Source: Thermoanaerobaculum aquaticum
GTDB taxonomy: Bacteria; Acidobacteriota; Thermoanaerobaculia; Thermoanaerobaculales; Thermoanaerobaculaceae
DNA: 38,879 bases
Reading direction: 5' to 3'
Assembly (NCBI RefSeq): GCF_000687145.1
Contig: NZ_JMFG01000016.1
Location: forward strand, 75,748 to 114,626
Shown: positions 16,148-25,030 of the stretch, in pieces
How the letters are laid out: the number at the start of each line of letters is the position of its first letter
Numbering within the stretch: position 1 is the first letter of the stretch
Position numbers and translations under genes: made by a program
The notes under the pieces: generated by a model
What the model saw: only the letters and a program-made list of their open reading frames with translations
Databases searched by the model: none
Told to the model about the DNA's origin: nothing

Positions 16148-16723
16148 ATGACCAAGGCGCAAATCCTCGACGAGGCTTTGGTGCTGCTGCTCCAGCGGGG
16201 GCTCAAGCGGTTCTCGGTTTCCGAGCTGGCCGAGCGCTTGGGAGTGGTGAAGAGCGCCCTGTACTTTCATTTCCCGGGTGGGAAGAGCGCCATCATCGAG
16301 GGGGTGTTTGGCCGCGAGGAGGAGCGGGTGCTTGCGGCCATGGAGCAGGCGGTGGCTGGCGCAGGAACGTGCAAGGAAAAGCTGCACGCTTTAATCACCG
16401 CCAAACTCGACTCGGTGGTGACGCTGGCGCGGCTTTACGGGGTTTCCGCATCGGTCACCGGTGAGCTGGCCGCTCATTTCCGGACCAGCCGGCGAAACTT
16501 CTTGGAGCGGGAGCGAAAGCTTTTGCGGCGGGTCTTGGCGGAGGGGATGGCGGCGGGGGAAATCCGGCAGCTGGACGTGGAGCTTTTGGCCTCCGGACTG
16601 CAGGCATGGCTTTTTGAGGTAGCGGAAAAGGCCGCTTTGGAGCAAAACGCATCGGCCAAAGATTTGGCCGGGCTTTTTGTGGACGTGCTGTTTTCCGGCA
16701 TTGGGCAGGGAGGTGGGCCATGA
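16148..16723 (+). CDS. TetR-family repressor of the efflux operon
   Basis: 191 aa from the ATG at 16148, which follows GGAGG at 4 bases; an upstream ATG at 16124 lies within the operator region and is less likely. The helix-turn-helix is FSVSELAERLGVVKSALYFHFPGGKSAII. The C-terminal domain is helical and of normal length. It overlaps the TolC gene by 4 bases (ATGA), so regulator and pump genes are one transcription unit controlled from 16081-16138. Confidence 0.92.
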   Translation: MTKAQILDEALVLLLQRGLKRFSVSELAERLGVVKSALYFHFPGGKSAIIEGVFGREEERVLAAMEQAVAGAGTCKEKLHALITAKLDSVVTLARLYGVSASVTGELAAHFRTSRRNFLERERKLLRRVLAEGMAAGEIRQLDVELLASGLQAWLFEVAEKAALEQNASAKDLAGLFVDVLFSGIGQGGGP

Positions 16724-18015
16724 AGAGCCGTGTTTTTTGGTTTGGGATGTTGCTGGCGGTGCGCACTGCCGCTGGCCAAGAGCTGACCCTGGGGCGGGCG
16801 CTGGAGCTCGCCACCCAGGGCCCCGCCGTGCAGGCCGCCGAGCGGGCGGCACAGGAAAGCCAGGCCAAGATAGGGGAGGTGGCCGCGCCGCGGTTGCCGC
16901 AGGTGGAGCTGGAAGCGCAGGCGCGGGGCCTGCGCAAGGATCCCGGTTTTCTGGTGCCCCGAGGTGCCTTTGGCAACCCCATCCCCCTGGCTTTGGTCAC
17001 CGGTGAGCGGGAAATCCAAACCGGCCGTCTGACGGTTTCCCAGCTCCTTTGGGACTGGCGGCGTACGGGTTTGGCGGTGGCTGCCGCCGAAGCTCAGGCG
17101 CAGGCTTACGAAAGCCAACGGGAGGCGGTTCGTCTGCAGGTGGCTAAAGCTACCGTGGAGGCGTTTGCCCGCGCCTGGGAAGCGCAAGGGGATTGGGCAG
17201 CTTGTCAGCAGGCCAAAGCAGCTGCCGTCGAGACCCTGCGGGTGGTGCAGGCCATGGTGGCGCAGGGCCTCCTGCCAAAATCGGACCAGCTGGCGGCGGA
17301 GTTTGTGGTGGCCAGGAGGGAGGCGGAGCTGGCCGCGGCCGAGGCAGCCCTGACGGGGGCTTTAGCTGTGCTCCGGGAGCTCACGGGGGTGGAGGTAAAA
17401 AGCGTGGTGCTGGAGGCGGAAAAGCTCGAAAAAACCAGCGCCAAAGTTCAAGGCACCGTCCGCCGGCCGGAGCTGCAAGCGCTGCGTTTCCAAAAGGACG
17501 CTTTAGCAAACGCGGCGCAGGCTTCCCGTCGGGAAAGCTGGCCGCTGCTGGTGGCGGTGGGTGGGGTGGAGCACGTGCGCGACCGTTTTTACCTTCACCA
17601 AACCAACAGCTTTGCGGCGGTGGTGCTGAAGGCCCAGCTTTTCGATGGGGGGCAAGCGGCGTCGCGCAGCAAGGCGCTGAGGCTGCAGGCGGAAACCATC
17701 GGCTTCCAGTTGGAGGCCACCTCCCGGGCGGTAGAGCGGGAAATCAGCGTGGCTGAAGCCAAGGAGATGGCGGCCAAAAAGGCGCTTTCGGCAGCGGTGC
17801 AAGCTGCAGCTTTTGCCGAGGAGGAGGTAAGGCTGGAAAGCTTGCGCCATGCCCAGGGTCTGGCCACCACCCGCGATTTGCTTTCGGCCCAGGAGCACCT
17901 GGCGCAGGCCCGGGCAGCCATTGCTAAGGCGCAAGCGGCCTGGCTTTCGGCGTTGGGGGAAAAAGCCGCAGCGTACGGCGAGGACTTTTTGCGTGTTTTT
18001 GGAGGCGAGGTATGA
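16720..18015 (+). CDS. TolC-family outer membrane efflux protein
   Basis: 431 aa. A signal peptide is present at the N-terminus (MKSRVFWFGMLLAVRTAAGQ). It is followed by the LTLGRALELA motif seen at the start of mature TolC proteins, and a long Ala, Glu and Gln-rich helical body with the two-repeat layout. It acts as the outer membrane duct for the EmrA/EmrB-type pump encoded next. ATGA overlaps link it to the TetR gene and to the adaptor gene. It is only loosely similar by eye to the TolC protein at 3295-4593. Confidence 0.92.
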   Translation: MKSRVFWFGMLLAVRTAAGQELTLGRALELATQGPAVQAAERAAQESQAKIGEVAAPRLPQVELEAQARGLRKDPGFLVPRGAFGNPIPLALVTGEREIQTGRLTVSQLLWDWRRTGLAVAAAEAQAQAYESQREAVRLQVAKATVEAFARAWEAQGDWAACQQAKAAAVETLRVVQAMVAQGLLPKSDQLAAEFVVARREAELAAAEAALTGALAVLRELTGVEVKSVVLEAEKLEKTSAKVQGTVRRPELQALRFQKDALANAAQASRRESWPLLVAVGGVEHVRDRFYLHQTNSFAAVVLKAQLFDGGQAASRSKALRLQAETIGFQLEATSRAVEREISVAEAKEMAAKKALSAAVQAAAFAEEEVRLESLRHAQGLATTRDLLSAQEHLAQARAAIAKAQAAWLSALGEKAAAYGEDFLRVFGGEV

Positions 18016-19118
18016 ACGGGAACAACACGAGCGGTTTGGCAAAACGAGCGGTGGTGGTGTTGGGCGTAGTGCTGTTGCTTGTGGGAAGCGTTCTTTCCGG
18101 GCGCTGGCTTTACTTTCGCTTCACCCACGTGAGCACCGAGGCCGCTTACGTGAAGGCCGACATGGCGGAGGTGGCACCGGAGGTCCCCGGGCGCGTAGCT
18201 GAAGTGCTGGTGGTAGAAGGCCAGCGCGTCCAGCAAGGCGAGCTTTTGGTGCGGCTGGAGCGGGACAACCTCACCGCCGGAAAGGCCCAGGCCGAAGCAG
18301 CGGTGAAGCAGCTGGAGGACACGGTGAAACGACAGGAGGCGCTGCTGGCCCGGACCAGGAAAACCGTGGCTGCCGCCCAAGCCGCGGCGCAAGCCGCAGT
18401 TGAAGCCGCCAGGGCCCAGGTGAAGAAGGCGGAAGCGCAAGTGGAGTATCTGGAAAAGCAGGAGGCGCGCCTGGAGGCGCTGCTGCGGGAGGAAGCTGTT
18501 CCCAAGTCCCGCTACGACGAGGTGCACGCCGGAGCGGAAGCGGCCCGGGCGGACCTGCGGGCGGCAACGGAGGCGTTGCATTTGGCGGAGGCCAAGCTCA
18601 AGGAAGCGTTGGCGGGGGAGATGGCGGTGGCTGAAGCCGAAGCGGGACTGGCGGAGGCCCGATCCGGTTTGGAGCAAGCCAAGGCGGCCCTGGCCCAGGC
18701 CCGGTGGGCCGAGGATAGGGCGGAAGTCCGCGCGCCCATTTCGGGAGTGGTAGCCCGCATCTTCCTGCGGCCCGGGGACTTTGCTGCTCCCGGCCGGCCG
18801 GTGCTGGCCATGTACGACCCGGCCACGCGCTACGTGGAAGCGCGGTTTGAGGAAACCAAAGTTCGGCACTTGCAGGTGGGGCAGGAGGCGCAAATTACCG
18901 TTGATGCCCTGCCGGGAACCAAGCTTTCCGGCACCATCCGCCGCATCACCCCGGCGGCCGCCCAGGAGTTCGCGTTGATCCCCAGGGATGTGACCGCGGG
19001 GGAGTTTACCAAGGTGACCCAGCGGGTTCCGGTGGAGCTGACCATCAAGGACCTGGACAACCATCCGGAGGTTGTTCCCGGGCTTTCGGTGGTGGTTTCG
19101 GTGCGCAAGCCGAGGTGA
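18012..19118 (+). CDS. emrA: EmrA/HlyD-type membrane-fusion protein
   Basis: 368 aa. One membrane segment lies at about residues 12-34, then VSTEAAYVKADMAEVAPEVPGRVAEVLVVEGQRVQQGELLVRLE (first lipoyl half). A coiled-coil hairpin of about 140 residues follows. The second half includes VRAPISGVVARIFLRPGDFAAPGRPVLAMYD and a beta-barrel. This is the EmrA pattern, with an inner membrane anchor and no lipobox. It overlaps tolC by 4 bases and lies 9 bases before the emrB-like gene. Confidence 0.92.
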   Translation: MNGNNTSGLAKRAVVVLGVVLLLVGSVLSGRWLYFRFTHVSTEAAYVKADMAEVAPEVPGRVAEVLVVEGQRVQQGELLVRLERDNLTAGKAQAEAAVKQLEDTVKRQEALLARTRKTVAAAQAAAQAAVEAARAQVKKAEAQVEYLEKQEARLEALLREEAVPKSRYDEVHAGAEAARADLRAATEALHLAEAKLKEALAGEMAVAEAEAGLAEARSGLEQAKAALAQARWAEDRAEVRAPISGVVARIFLRPGDFAAPGRPVLAMYDPATRYVEARFEETKVRHLQVGQEAQITVDALPGTKLSGTIRRITPAAAQEFALIPRDVTAGEFTKVTQRVPVELTIKDLDNHPEVVPGLSVVVSVRKPR

Positions 19119-19127
19119 GGCGCGACC

Positions 19128-20666
19128 ATGGGGCAGTCTCCCGGCGTTAGCAAATGGGTGGTGGCGGCGCTGGTTTCCGCCGGCATTTTCATTGCGCTTC
19201 TGGACACCACCATCGTGGATATCGTGCTCCCCAAGATGATGGCCACCCTGGAGGCCGACCTTTACGGCATTCAGTGGGTGATCATCGCCTACTTTATGGG
19301 AGCGGCAGTTTCCATGACCATCGTAGGTTGGATGGCCGAAGCGTTCGGCCATCGCAACACCTACCTTTTGGGCATCGTGCTGTTCGTGGGGACTTCCGCT
19401 CTCTGTGGGGTGGCGCCCTCGTTGGAGCTCATGCTGGTTTCCCGCTTTGTGCAGGGCGTGGCGGAAGGCATGATGCTGCCGGTGGGGGCCCTTATCCTCA
19501 TGGACGCTTTTCCACCGGAAGAACGCGGCCTGGCGCTGGGCGTTTACGGCCTGGGGGCTTCTTTCGCGCCGGCGGTGGGTCCATCCCTGGGCGGTTTCAT
19601 CACCGAGCACCTCACCTGGCGGTGGGTCTTTTGGGTGAACGTGCCCATCGGCTTAGCTGATGCTCTCTTGGTCTTTTTGCTACTTGCCAACGTTCGGGGA
19701 AGGCAGGTTCGCCGCCTGGACATCGTGGGTTTGTGCTTGTTGGCCACCTCCCTCATGAGCTTCATCGTTTTTATCTCCAAAGGGCAGGAGAAGGGCTGGT
19801 TGGACTCCGATTTCATCCTGCGGGCGTTTCTGGTGTTTGTGGTGACGCTGGTGGCTTTTGTGGTCTGGGAGGTCAAAGCCGCTTCCCCACTGTTGCCGCG
19901 CAGGCTCTTCACCAACCCCAACGTGATCCTGTCGCTGGTGGCCATGGCGTTTGTGTCCATGGCTGCTTATGGCGTTTTCCTCATGCTGCCGGTGTATCTG
20001 CAAAAGCTCAAGGGGTTCACGACCCTGCAGGCGGGTCTGATCATGCTTCCCGGCTCGCTGGCTGCGGCAGTGACCACGCTTCTGTCGGGCGTGCTTTCGG
20101 ACAGGCTGCCGCCCAAGTGGGTGGGGAGCTTTTTCTTGCTCTGTATGTTCATCACCACCTGGCAGTTTCGCACTGGTTTTTACGAGCCGCGCTCGGCGGC
20201 GGTGTGGGACAACTTCTTTTGGGGCCTGGCAATGGGGGGCGTTTTTACACCGCTTTTCGTGATCATGCTGGCCTCCCTTCCCCAGGCGGAGTTTTCCGAC
20301 GCGTCCATGGTGATGAACGTGGTGCGGCTGGTTTTTGGTTCGGTAGGGACCGCTTACGCCACCAACGTCTTCACCAACCGCTCAGCAAGCTTTTACGATG
20401 CCCTGGCTTCCCGGGTGGAGGTGAGCTCGCCGGCGGCCACCGAGCTTTTGCTTCGTCTGGGTGGAAGTACGGGAGGGCAGGGCTTTTTTGTGCCCGAAGC
20501 GGAAACCCGCGTCAAGGCCTCAATTCAAACGCTGTTGCAGGCGCTGGCCAGCGGGGAGGCGTTCCAGGCCACCTGGCGGCACCTGGCCCTCTGGAGCCTC
20601 CTGGCCCTGGGGGCCACGCTTTTCCTGCGCAGCGTTCGCGGGCAGGGCCAGGCTCCGCTTCATTAG
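19128..20666 (+). CDS. emrB: EmrB/DHA2-family multidrug MFS transporter
   Basis: 512 aa, typical of the 14-helix DHA2 drug:H+ antiporters. Motif D1 is LDTTIVDIVLPKM near residues 24-36. Motif A is in GWMAEAFGHRNTYLLG, and motif C in the fifth helix (GASFAPAVGPSLGGFI). The ATG follows GAGGTGAGGCGACC. Together with the adaptor and the TolC channel it forms a three-part efflux system across both membranes. The substrate is unknown. Confidence 0.93.
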   Translation: MGQSPGVSKWVVAALVSAGIFIALLDTTIVDIVLPKMMATLEADLYGIQWVIIAYFMGAAVSMTIVGWMAEAFGHRNTYLLGIVLFVGTSALCGVAPSLELMLVSRFVQGVAEGMMLPVGALILMDAFPPEERGLALGVYGLGASFAPAVGPSLGGFITEHLTWRWVFWVNVPIGLADALLVFLLLANVRGRQVRRLDIVGLCLLATSLMSFIVFISKGQEKGWLDSDFILRAFLVFVVTLVAFVVWEVKAASPLLPRRLFTNPNVILSLVAMAFVSMAAYGVFLMLPVYLQKLKGFTTLQAGLIMLPGSLAAAVTTLLSGVLSDRLPPKWVGSFFLLCMFITTWQFRTGFYEPRSAAVWDNFFWGLAMGGVFTPLFVIMLASLPQAEFSDASMVMNVVRLVFGSVGTAYATNVFTNRSASFYDALASRVEVSSPAATELLLRLGGSTGGQGFFVPEAETRVKASIQTLLQALASGEAFQATWRHLALWSLLALGATLFLRSVRGQGQAPLH

Positions 20667-20875
20667 TTGCTGCCAAGCGCTTGCGCCACTTTGGTGGCGG
20701 CGTCCTCCGCTTCGCTCCACAACGTCTTGGCGAGCACTAGTCGCTCTTCCAATCCCGCACCAGGCCCTGCAAGCCCTTGCCGGGCCGTGGCGCCGTCCTT
20801 CCTTCGCCTTTGTCTGACCTCCAGGCCAAACAGCCCAGCTGAGCCATGGCCTCTTGCAAAAGAACCGTCACGAAT
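20663..20875 (-). pseudogene. Possible C-terminal gene remnant
   Basis: A 70-codon open stretch ends TAA at 20663-20665, overlapping the emrB stop, and is closed upstream by TAA at 20876-20878. The last 30 codons encode an amphipathic helix-like end (LVLAKTLWSEAEDAATKVAQ) that looks like real protein. The only usable starts (TTG or GTG) would give 24-29 residues. Probably a truncated remnant or chance; no family was recognised. Confidence 0.2.
20684..20699 (+). terminator. Weak hairpin after emrB
   Basis: CGCCAC, loop TTTG, GTGGCG is a perfect 6-bp stem 17 bases after the emrB stop. No T-run follows, so termination here is uncertain. Confidence 0.3.
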
Positions 20876-20882
20876 TTATATT
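20854..20882 (+). promoter_or_regulatory. Hydrogenase operon promoter
   Basis: TTGCAA (20854-20859) and TATATT (20877-20882) at exactly 17 bases make a strong sigma-70-type promoter. The predicted start near 20889 falls at the first base of the large palindrome, giving a leader of about 90 bases before the ATG at 20978. Confidence 0.7.
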
Positions 20883-20883
20883 C

Positions 20884-20914
20884 CTAGTGAGCTAGTGAAT
20901 GTATTCACTAGCTC
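20884..20914. promoter_or_regulatory. Perfect 2 x 12 bp palindrome, Rex-like operator of the hydrogenase operon
   Basis: GAGCTAGTGAAT (20889-20900), GT, ATTCACTAGCTC (20903-20914). The centre reads GTGAATGTATTCAC (20895-20908), which fits the Rex pattern GTGAA-N4-TTCAC and also the looser CRP/FNR pattern GTGA-N6-TCAC. A third half-site CTAGTGA lies at 20884-20890, in direct repeat with 20892-20898. Its position at +1 to +26 suggests repression. Confidence 0.75.
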
Positions 20915-20977
20915 AAAGGCGGCCGCTGCTGGGGGAAGTCACGGAGGGAAGGAGGCAAAGGCAATGAAGGAGGCGCG

Positions 20978-22039
20978 ATGCAAACGCTACGCATGAAGGA
21001 CGGGCTTTTTGGGGAGTTCCTGGAGGTGCTTCGAGGCTTCGGAAGGCTCGTGGCGCCGGTAGAAAAGGCACCGGGGGTCTTCACACTGGAGATCGTGGAG
21101 GACATCACGAAGGTAAGGCCCGAAGCCCTGCGCACGATTCTTCCAATCAAGAAGTTTCTTCTCAAGCCCAAGTTTTGCATGCTGCACGGGAAACTGGGCA
21201 ACGGCGCCGAGGCTTGCCAGGATAACGCTTACGGCCCGCTGGTCTACGTGGGCGCCCATGCCTGTGATATTCACGCCCTACGCATACTGGATCAGCTTTT
21301 CCTCGGGGGCTACCCGGACCCCTACTACGAGATGAACCGAAAGCAGCTGACGGTGGTGGGTTACGGCTGCATGCCTGACGAAAAGTGCTTTTGCCAGTCG
21401 CTGGGTTGCTCCACGGTGGACACCGGGTTTGACCTGTTTTTCACTCCGCTCCCGGGCCGCTTCCTGGTGACGGTGGGGTCAGCCCGCGGCGACGACATCG
21501 TGAGGGCCAAGCCCAGCCTCTTCGAGCCGGCGGGCAAGAGGGATATTCAGGATTACCTGGAGCGCCTGCGGCAGCGAGAGGCGGCCTTCCAGCTGCATTT
21601 AGATGTGAGCGATTTGCCGTACGTTCTAGAGCTCAAAAAGGACGACCCCGTTTGGGATGAGCTAGCCAAGAAGTGCCTGTGCTGTGGCTCCTGTTCCATG
21701 GTGTGTCCTACCTGCACGTGTTTTAACGTGCGGGACGAACTCACCGCCGACGGCGCCCAGCGGGTGAGAACCTGGGACGCCTGCCTTTACCGGGACTACG
21801 CGCTGGTGGCCGGCGGTCACAACTTCCGCGCCGAACGGGCAGACCGCGTGCGCAACCGGTACTACCACAAGCAAGAGGCCTTCGTCCGACAGTACGGGAT
21901 GCCCTCCTGCGTGGGGTGCGGGCGGTGCATTGAGAACTGCCCCACGGGCATACACGTGGTGGAGGTTTTCGAAGCGGTGCGGGGTGAACTGGGACGGCAG
22001 CAGCGGGCTTTGGCGAAGGGGAAAGGGGTGCAAGCATGA
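20978..22039 (+). CDS. hydB: [NiFe] hydrogenase/sulfhydrogenase beta subunit (Fe-S protein)
   Basis: 353 aa iron-sulfur subunit of a cytoplasmic group 3b-type hydrogenase. It is similar to HydB of Pyrococcus sulfhydrogenase and to AsrA. Two ferredoxin-like clusters are seen near the C-terminus: CLCCGSCSMVCPTCTC around residues 230-245 and CVGCGRCIENCP around 310-321. The N-terminal half has the family's KPKFCMLHGKLG, VGAHACDIHAL and GCMPDEKCFCQSLGC segments, with further Cys residues. The ATG follows GAAGGAGG. It carries electrons between the small subunit and the flavin subunit. Confidence 0.9.
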   Translation: MQTLRMKDGLFGEFLEVLRGFGRLVAPVEKAPGVFTLEIVEDITKVRPEALRTILPIKKFLLKPKFCMLHGKLGNGAEACQDNAYGPLVYVGAHACDIHALRILDQLFLGGYPDPYYEMNRKQLTVVGYGCMPDEKCFCQSLGCSTVDTGFDLFFTPLPGRFLVTVGSARGDDIVRAKPSLFEPAGKRDIQDYLERLRQREAAFQLHLDVSDLPYVLELKKDDPVWDELAKKCLCCGSCSMVCPTCTCFNVRDELTADGAQRVRTWDACLYRDYALVAGGHNFRAERADRVRNRYYHKQEAFVRQYGMPSCVGCGRCIENCPTGIHVVEVFEAVRGELGRQQRALAKGKGVQA

Positions 22040-22932
22040 GCGAGCGTTTCTATCCGGGAATTCATCAGCAGCGCTTGCGCGGGTTGGCTACGGGCACGAA
22101 CGTGTACCAGCCGCAGCCGGCGCGCATTATGAAGGTGACCGAGCTTACCGCAGACGTGCGTTTGTTCGATTTGCGGTTTGTGGACCCCGCGTTGGCCCAG
22201 AGCTTTGAGTTTCGTCCCGGGCAATTTGTGGAGCTTTCCATTTTGGGGGTTGGGGAGGGACCGTTTTCCCTTCCCTCGCCGCCTACGCGCAAGGGTTTCT
22301 TCCAGTTGGGGATTCGCCGGGCCGGGGTGCTCACCAGCTACCTCTTCGATCACGTGCGGGAGGGGGACGTGGTGGGCATCCGTGGGCCCTTGGGCAACGG
22401 CTTTCCTGTGGAGCTGTTTGGCGGTCAAGACGTTTTGCTGCTGGCCGGAGGGTTGGGGATGGTCCCGCTGCGGGGGCTTTTGCTGTACCTCATGGACCAG
22501 CGCGAGCTGTTTGGCCGCGTCATCCTGCTGGCAGGGTTTCGCAACCCCGACCAGGTGCTCTTTGCCGATGAGATCTTTTCCTTAGCTCGCCGCGGCGATG
22601 CGGAAATTCATCTTTCCGTGGACGATACCCTGGGAAAGCCGTGGACAGGGCGAGTAGGGGTGGTCACCGAGCTTCTGGACCAGGTGCGCATTGATCCCAG
22701 CCGGACCTACGCCGTGGCTTGTGGTCCCCCGGTGTTTTACAAGTTCATGCTGGAAAAAGTGGTGGCCATGGGTCTCGGACGTGATCGCATCTTCCTCTCC
22801 CTGGAACGGCGTATGGAGTGCGGGGTGGGCAAGTGTGGGCATTGCGGTGTGGGGTATACGTTTACCTGCCTGCACGGTCCGGTGTTTTCCTACTGGGACG
22901 CCCTTAACTTGCCCGAACTCATTTACAGCTAG
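22036..22932 (+). CDS. hydG: Hydrogenase gamma subunit, FAD/NAD(P)-binding
   Basis: 298 aa ferredoxin-NADP reductase-like subunit. FAD contacts include FRPGQFVELSI and the GPFSLPSPP loop. The nucleotide-binding region includes LLLAGGLGMVPLRGLLLYL, with YAVACGPPVFYKF downstream. The C-terminal cluster is C-x4-C-x2-C-x7-C (Cys262, 267, 270, 278), the [2Fe-2S] motif of HydG and of dihydroorotate dehydrogenase PyrK-type subunits. The start overlaps the beta gene by 4 bases (ATGA). It should exchange electrons with NAD(P)H; which cofactor is preferred is not visible. Confidence 0.92.
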   Translation: MSERFYPGIHQQRLRGLATGTNVYQPQPARIMKVTELTADVRLFDLRFVDPALAQSFEFRPGQFVELSILGVGEGPFSLPSPPTRKGFFQLGIRRAGVLTSYLFDHVREGDVVGIRGPLGNGFPVELFGGQDVLLLAGGLGMVPLRGLLLYLMDQRELFGRVILLAGFRNPDQVLFADEIFSLARRGDAEIHLSVDDTLGKPWTGRVGVVTELLDQVRIDPSRTYAVACGPPVFYKFMLEKVVAMGLGRDRIFLSLERRMECGVGKCGHCGVGYTFTCLHGPVFSYWDALNLPELIYS

Positions 22933-22941
22933 GAGGCGGCC

Positions 22942-23733
22942 ATGGAAAACGGAAAGAAGCCGAAAGTAGGCATCTTTGGGTTGACAGGGTGTGCCGGTGA
23001 CCAGCTGCAGATCCTCAACTGCGAGGATGAGCTGTTGTGGCTTGCGGAAAACCTGGAGATCGTGGACTGGGTGATGGCCAAGGCGGACAACGACCATTTG
23101 TGCCGCCTGGATTTGGCGTTTGTGGAAGGCGTGGTGGCAACGCAACGCGACCTGGAGGACCTCAAGGCCATTCGGGCCCGGGCCAAGCGCCTGGTGGGCA
23201 TCGGCACCTGCGCGGTATGGGGCGGCTTACCCGCCATGCAAAACGCCCTCTCCCGGGAAGTTTTGCAGCGCGAGGTGTACGGGGCGGACCCTTCCTTTTT
23301 GGATTCGGTGGAGGCACTGCCGCCTTCCGCCTTTGTTCCCTTTGATTTGCTGATTCCCGGTTGTCCTATTGAGAAGCACGAGTTTATCCAGGCGGTGCGG
23401 TCGCTGCTGGTGGGGGCGTTGCCGGAGCTTCCCAAGGTCCCCGTGTGCTGGGAGTGCAAGACCAAGGAAAACCTCTGCCGGGTCATCTACTTTCGGGAGG
23501 TTTGCTGTGGCGCCATGACCCGAGGGGGGTGCGGGGCCCGCTGCCCGTCGCACGGCGTGGCCTGTGCGGGGTGTCGGGGGCCGGTGGAGGAGCCCAACTA
23601 CGATTCCAACATCACCATGTTTGCCGATCGCGGGATTTCGTGGATGGATATTGCCCAGCGGCTGAAGAACTTCTCCACGCCTTTGTGGATCAAGCAGGGA
23701 CTGGAAAAGGAGGTGCAGCGTGAGCGCCGGTAG
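22942..23733 (+). CDS. hydD: [NiFe] hydrogenase small (delta) subunit
   Basis: 263 aa, short form of the small subunit without a Tat signal, as expected for a cytoplasmic group 3 enzyme. The proximal cluster motif is LTGCAGDQ near residue 16, then GIGTCAVWGG and IPGCPIEKHEF. Additional Cys clusters in VCWECKTKENLCR and CCGAMTRGGCGARCPSHGVACAGCRGP would hold the medial and distal clusters. The ATG follows AGGAGGCGGCC. It overlaps the large-subunit gene by 14 bases. Confidence 0.92.
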   Translation: MENGKKPKVGIFGLTGCAGDQLQILNCEDELLWLAENLEIVDWVMAKADNDHLCRLDLAFVEGVVATQRDLEDLKAIRARAKRLVGIGTCAVWGGLPAMQNALSREVLQREVYGADPSFLDSVEALPPSAFVPFDLLIPGCPIEKHEFIQAVRSLLVGALPELPKVPVCWECKTKENLCRVIYFREVCCGAMTRGGCGARCPSHGVACAGCRGPVEEPNYDSNITMFADRGISWMDIAQRLKNFSTPLWIKQGLEKEVQRERR

Positions 23734-25024
23734 GACCGTAGTGATCCCTCACCTGGGTCGGGTGGAGGGCCACGGGGGCATCTTTGTGCGCGTGGAAGGG
23801 AACCGCGTTTCCCAGGTGCAGATGGACATTTTCGAAGGCAGCCGCTATTACGAAGCGCTGCTTAAGGGCAAGCACTTTGCCGAGGTGCAGGGGATCATCA
23901 CCCGCATTTGCGCCATTTGCTCGGCCTCTCACACGGTGACGGCCCTCCAGGCCCTGGAAAACGCCCTGGGCGTCACGGTGTCCGAGCGGGTCCACGACTT
24001 GCGGGGCCTGTTGCTGTTGGGGGCCACCATCGAATCTCACGCTTTGCACGTTTTTGCCCTGGCCCTCCCCGATTTTTTGGGTTTTGAATCGGTGCTGGCC
24101 ATGGCCCAGGAATTTCGGGAGGAGGTGGTTTTCGCCCTCAGGCTCAAACAGCTCGGTAACCAAATTCAGGAGCTTATTGGCGGACGGGCCGTCCATCCCA
24201 TCAACACGCTGGTGGGTGGGTTTGGCAAGCTGCCACGCCATCGCGATTTAGAGCTTTTGCGGGGTCAACTGGAAGCCTCGTTGCCGGTGCTGGATAGGTT
24301 TGTGGACCTGGCGGCATCCCTCAAGCTCCCTGAGCTACCGCAGGCGCCCACGGTTTACGTGGCGTTGCGGCCCTACCAGGAGGCCTTCCGTTTCCGGGGG
24401 GTGTCCATTTGCACCTCGCGGGGGGAGGAGTTCCCGCTGGAGAGCTACCGGGAGGTGATTCGGGAGTTTACCGTGGAGCACTCCCACGCCAAACATGCGG
24501 CGCTGGGCGCGGGCCACACCTACATGGTGGGGTCTCTGGCACGGATCAAGCTGTGGGGGCATTACCTGAAAGGCCGCGCTGAAAAGGCCCTGGCCAGGTT
24601 GATTCCCGACCCTGAGAGCAACAACCCGCTGCTCAACAACTGGGCGCAGCTGGTGGAGCTCGTCCACTCCGTGGAAAGGAGCATTGAGATTTGCGAGGAG
24701 CTCTTGGGCCAACCTGAAGAGCCCCAGGACCTGGCTTCCTACACCGTGAGGGCCGGTCGCGGTGTGGGGGCCATTGAGGTTCCCCGCGGCACGCTTTTCC
24801 ACGAGTACGAGCTGGACGACCAGGGGCGGGTGGTGGCGGCCAACGTCATTACCCCTACGGCCCAGAACCTGGCTAACCTGGAGCGAGACCTGCGGGAGGC
24901 GGTGGAGCACACGCTTTCCTCTAACCCGCAAGCCAGCGATCGCGAGCTGAAGCTCCAGCTGGAGATGGTCGCCAGGGCCTACGATCCCTGTATTTCCTGC
25001 TCGGTGCACGTGGTGCGGGCGTGA
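23720..25024 (+). CDS. hydA: [NiFe] hydrogenase large (alpha) subunit
   Basis: 434 aa catalytic subunit. The nickel ligands are seen in the L1 motif RICAICSASH (Cys64, Cys67) and in L2 DPCISCSVH at the C-terminus (Cys424, Cys427, His430). Only VVRA follows His430, so maturation would remove four residues, as described for the Pyrococcus enzyme. The start is GTG at 23720, 14 bases inside the small-subunit gene, after AAGGAGGTG. Gene order beta-gamma-delta-alpha is identical to archaeal hydBGDA. Expected role: reversible H2 oxidation or production with NAD(P)(H). Confidence 0.93.
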   Translation: MSAGRTVVIPHLGRVEGHGGIFVRVEGNRVSQVQMDIFEGSRYYEALLKGKHFAEVQGIITRICAICSASHTVTALQALENALGVTVSERVHDLRGLLLLGATIESHALHVFALALPDFLGFESVLAMAQEFREEVVFALRLKQLGNQIQELIGGRAVHPINTLVGGFGKLPRHRDLELLRGQLEASLPVLDRFVDLAASLKLPELPQAPTVYVALRPYQEAFRFRGVSICTSRGEEFPLESYREVIREFTVEHSHAKHAALGAGHTYMVGSLARIKLWGHYLKGRAEKALARLIPDPESNNPLLNNWAQLVELVHSVERSIEICEELLGQPEEPQDLASYTVRAGRGVGAIEVPRGTLFHEYELDDQGRVVAANVITPTAQNLANLERDLREAVEHTLSSNPQASDRELKLQLEMVARAYDPCISCSVHVVRA

Positions 25025-25030
25025 GGTTTT

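Noticed and set aside
17595-19610. 671-codon minus-strand open frame
   Set aside because: It lies opposite tolC, emrA and emrB, which are coupled by stop/start overlaps and have clear motifs.
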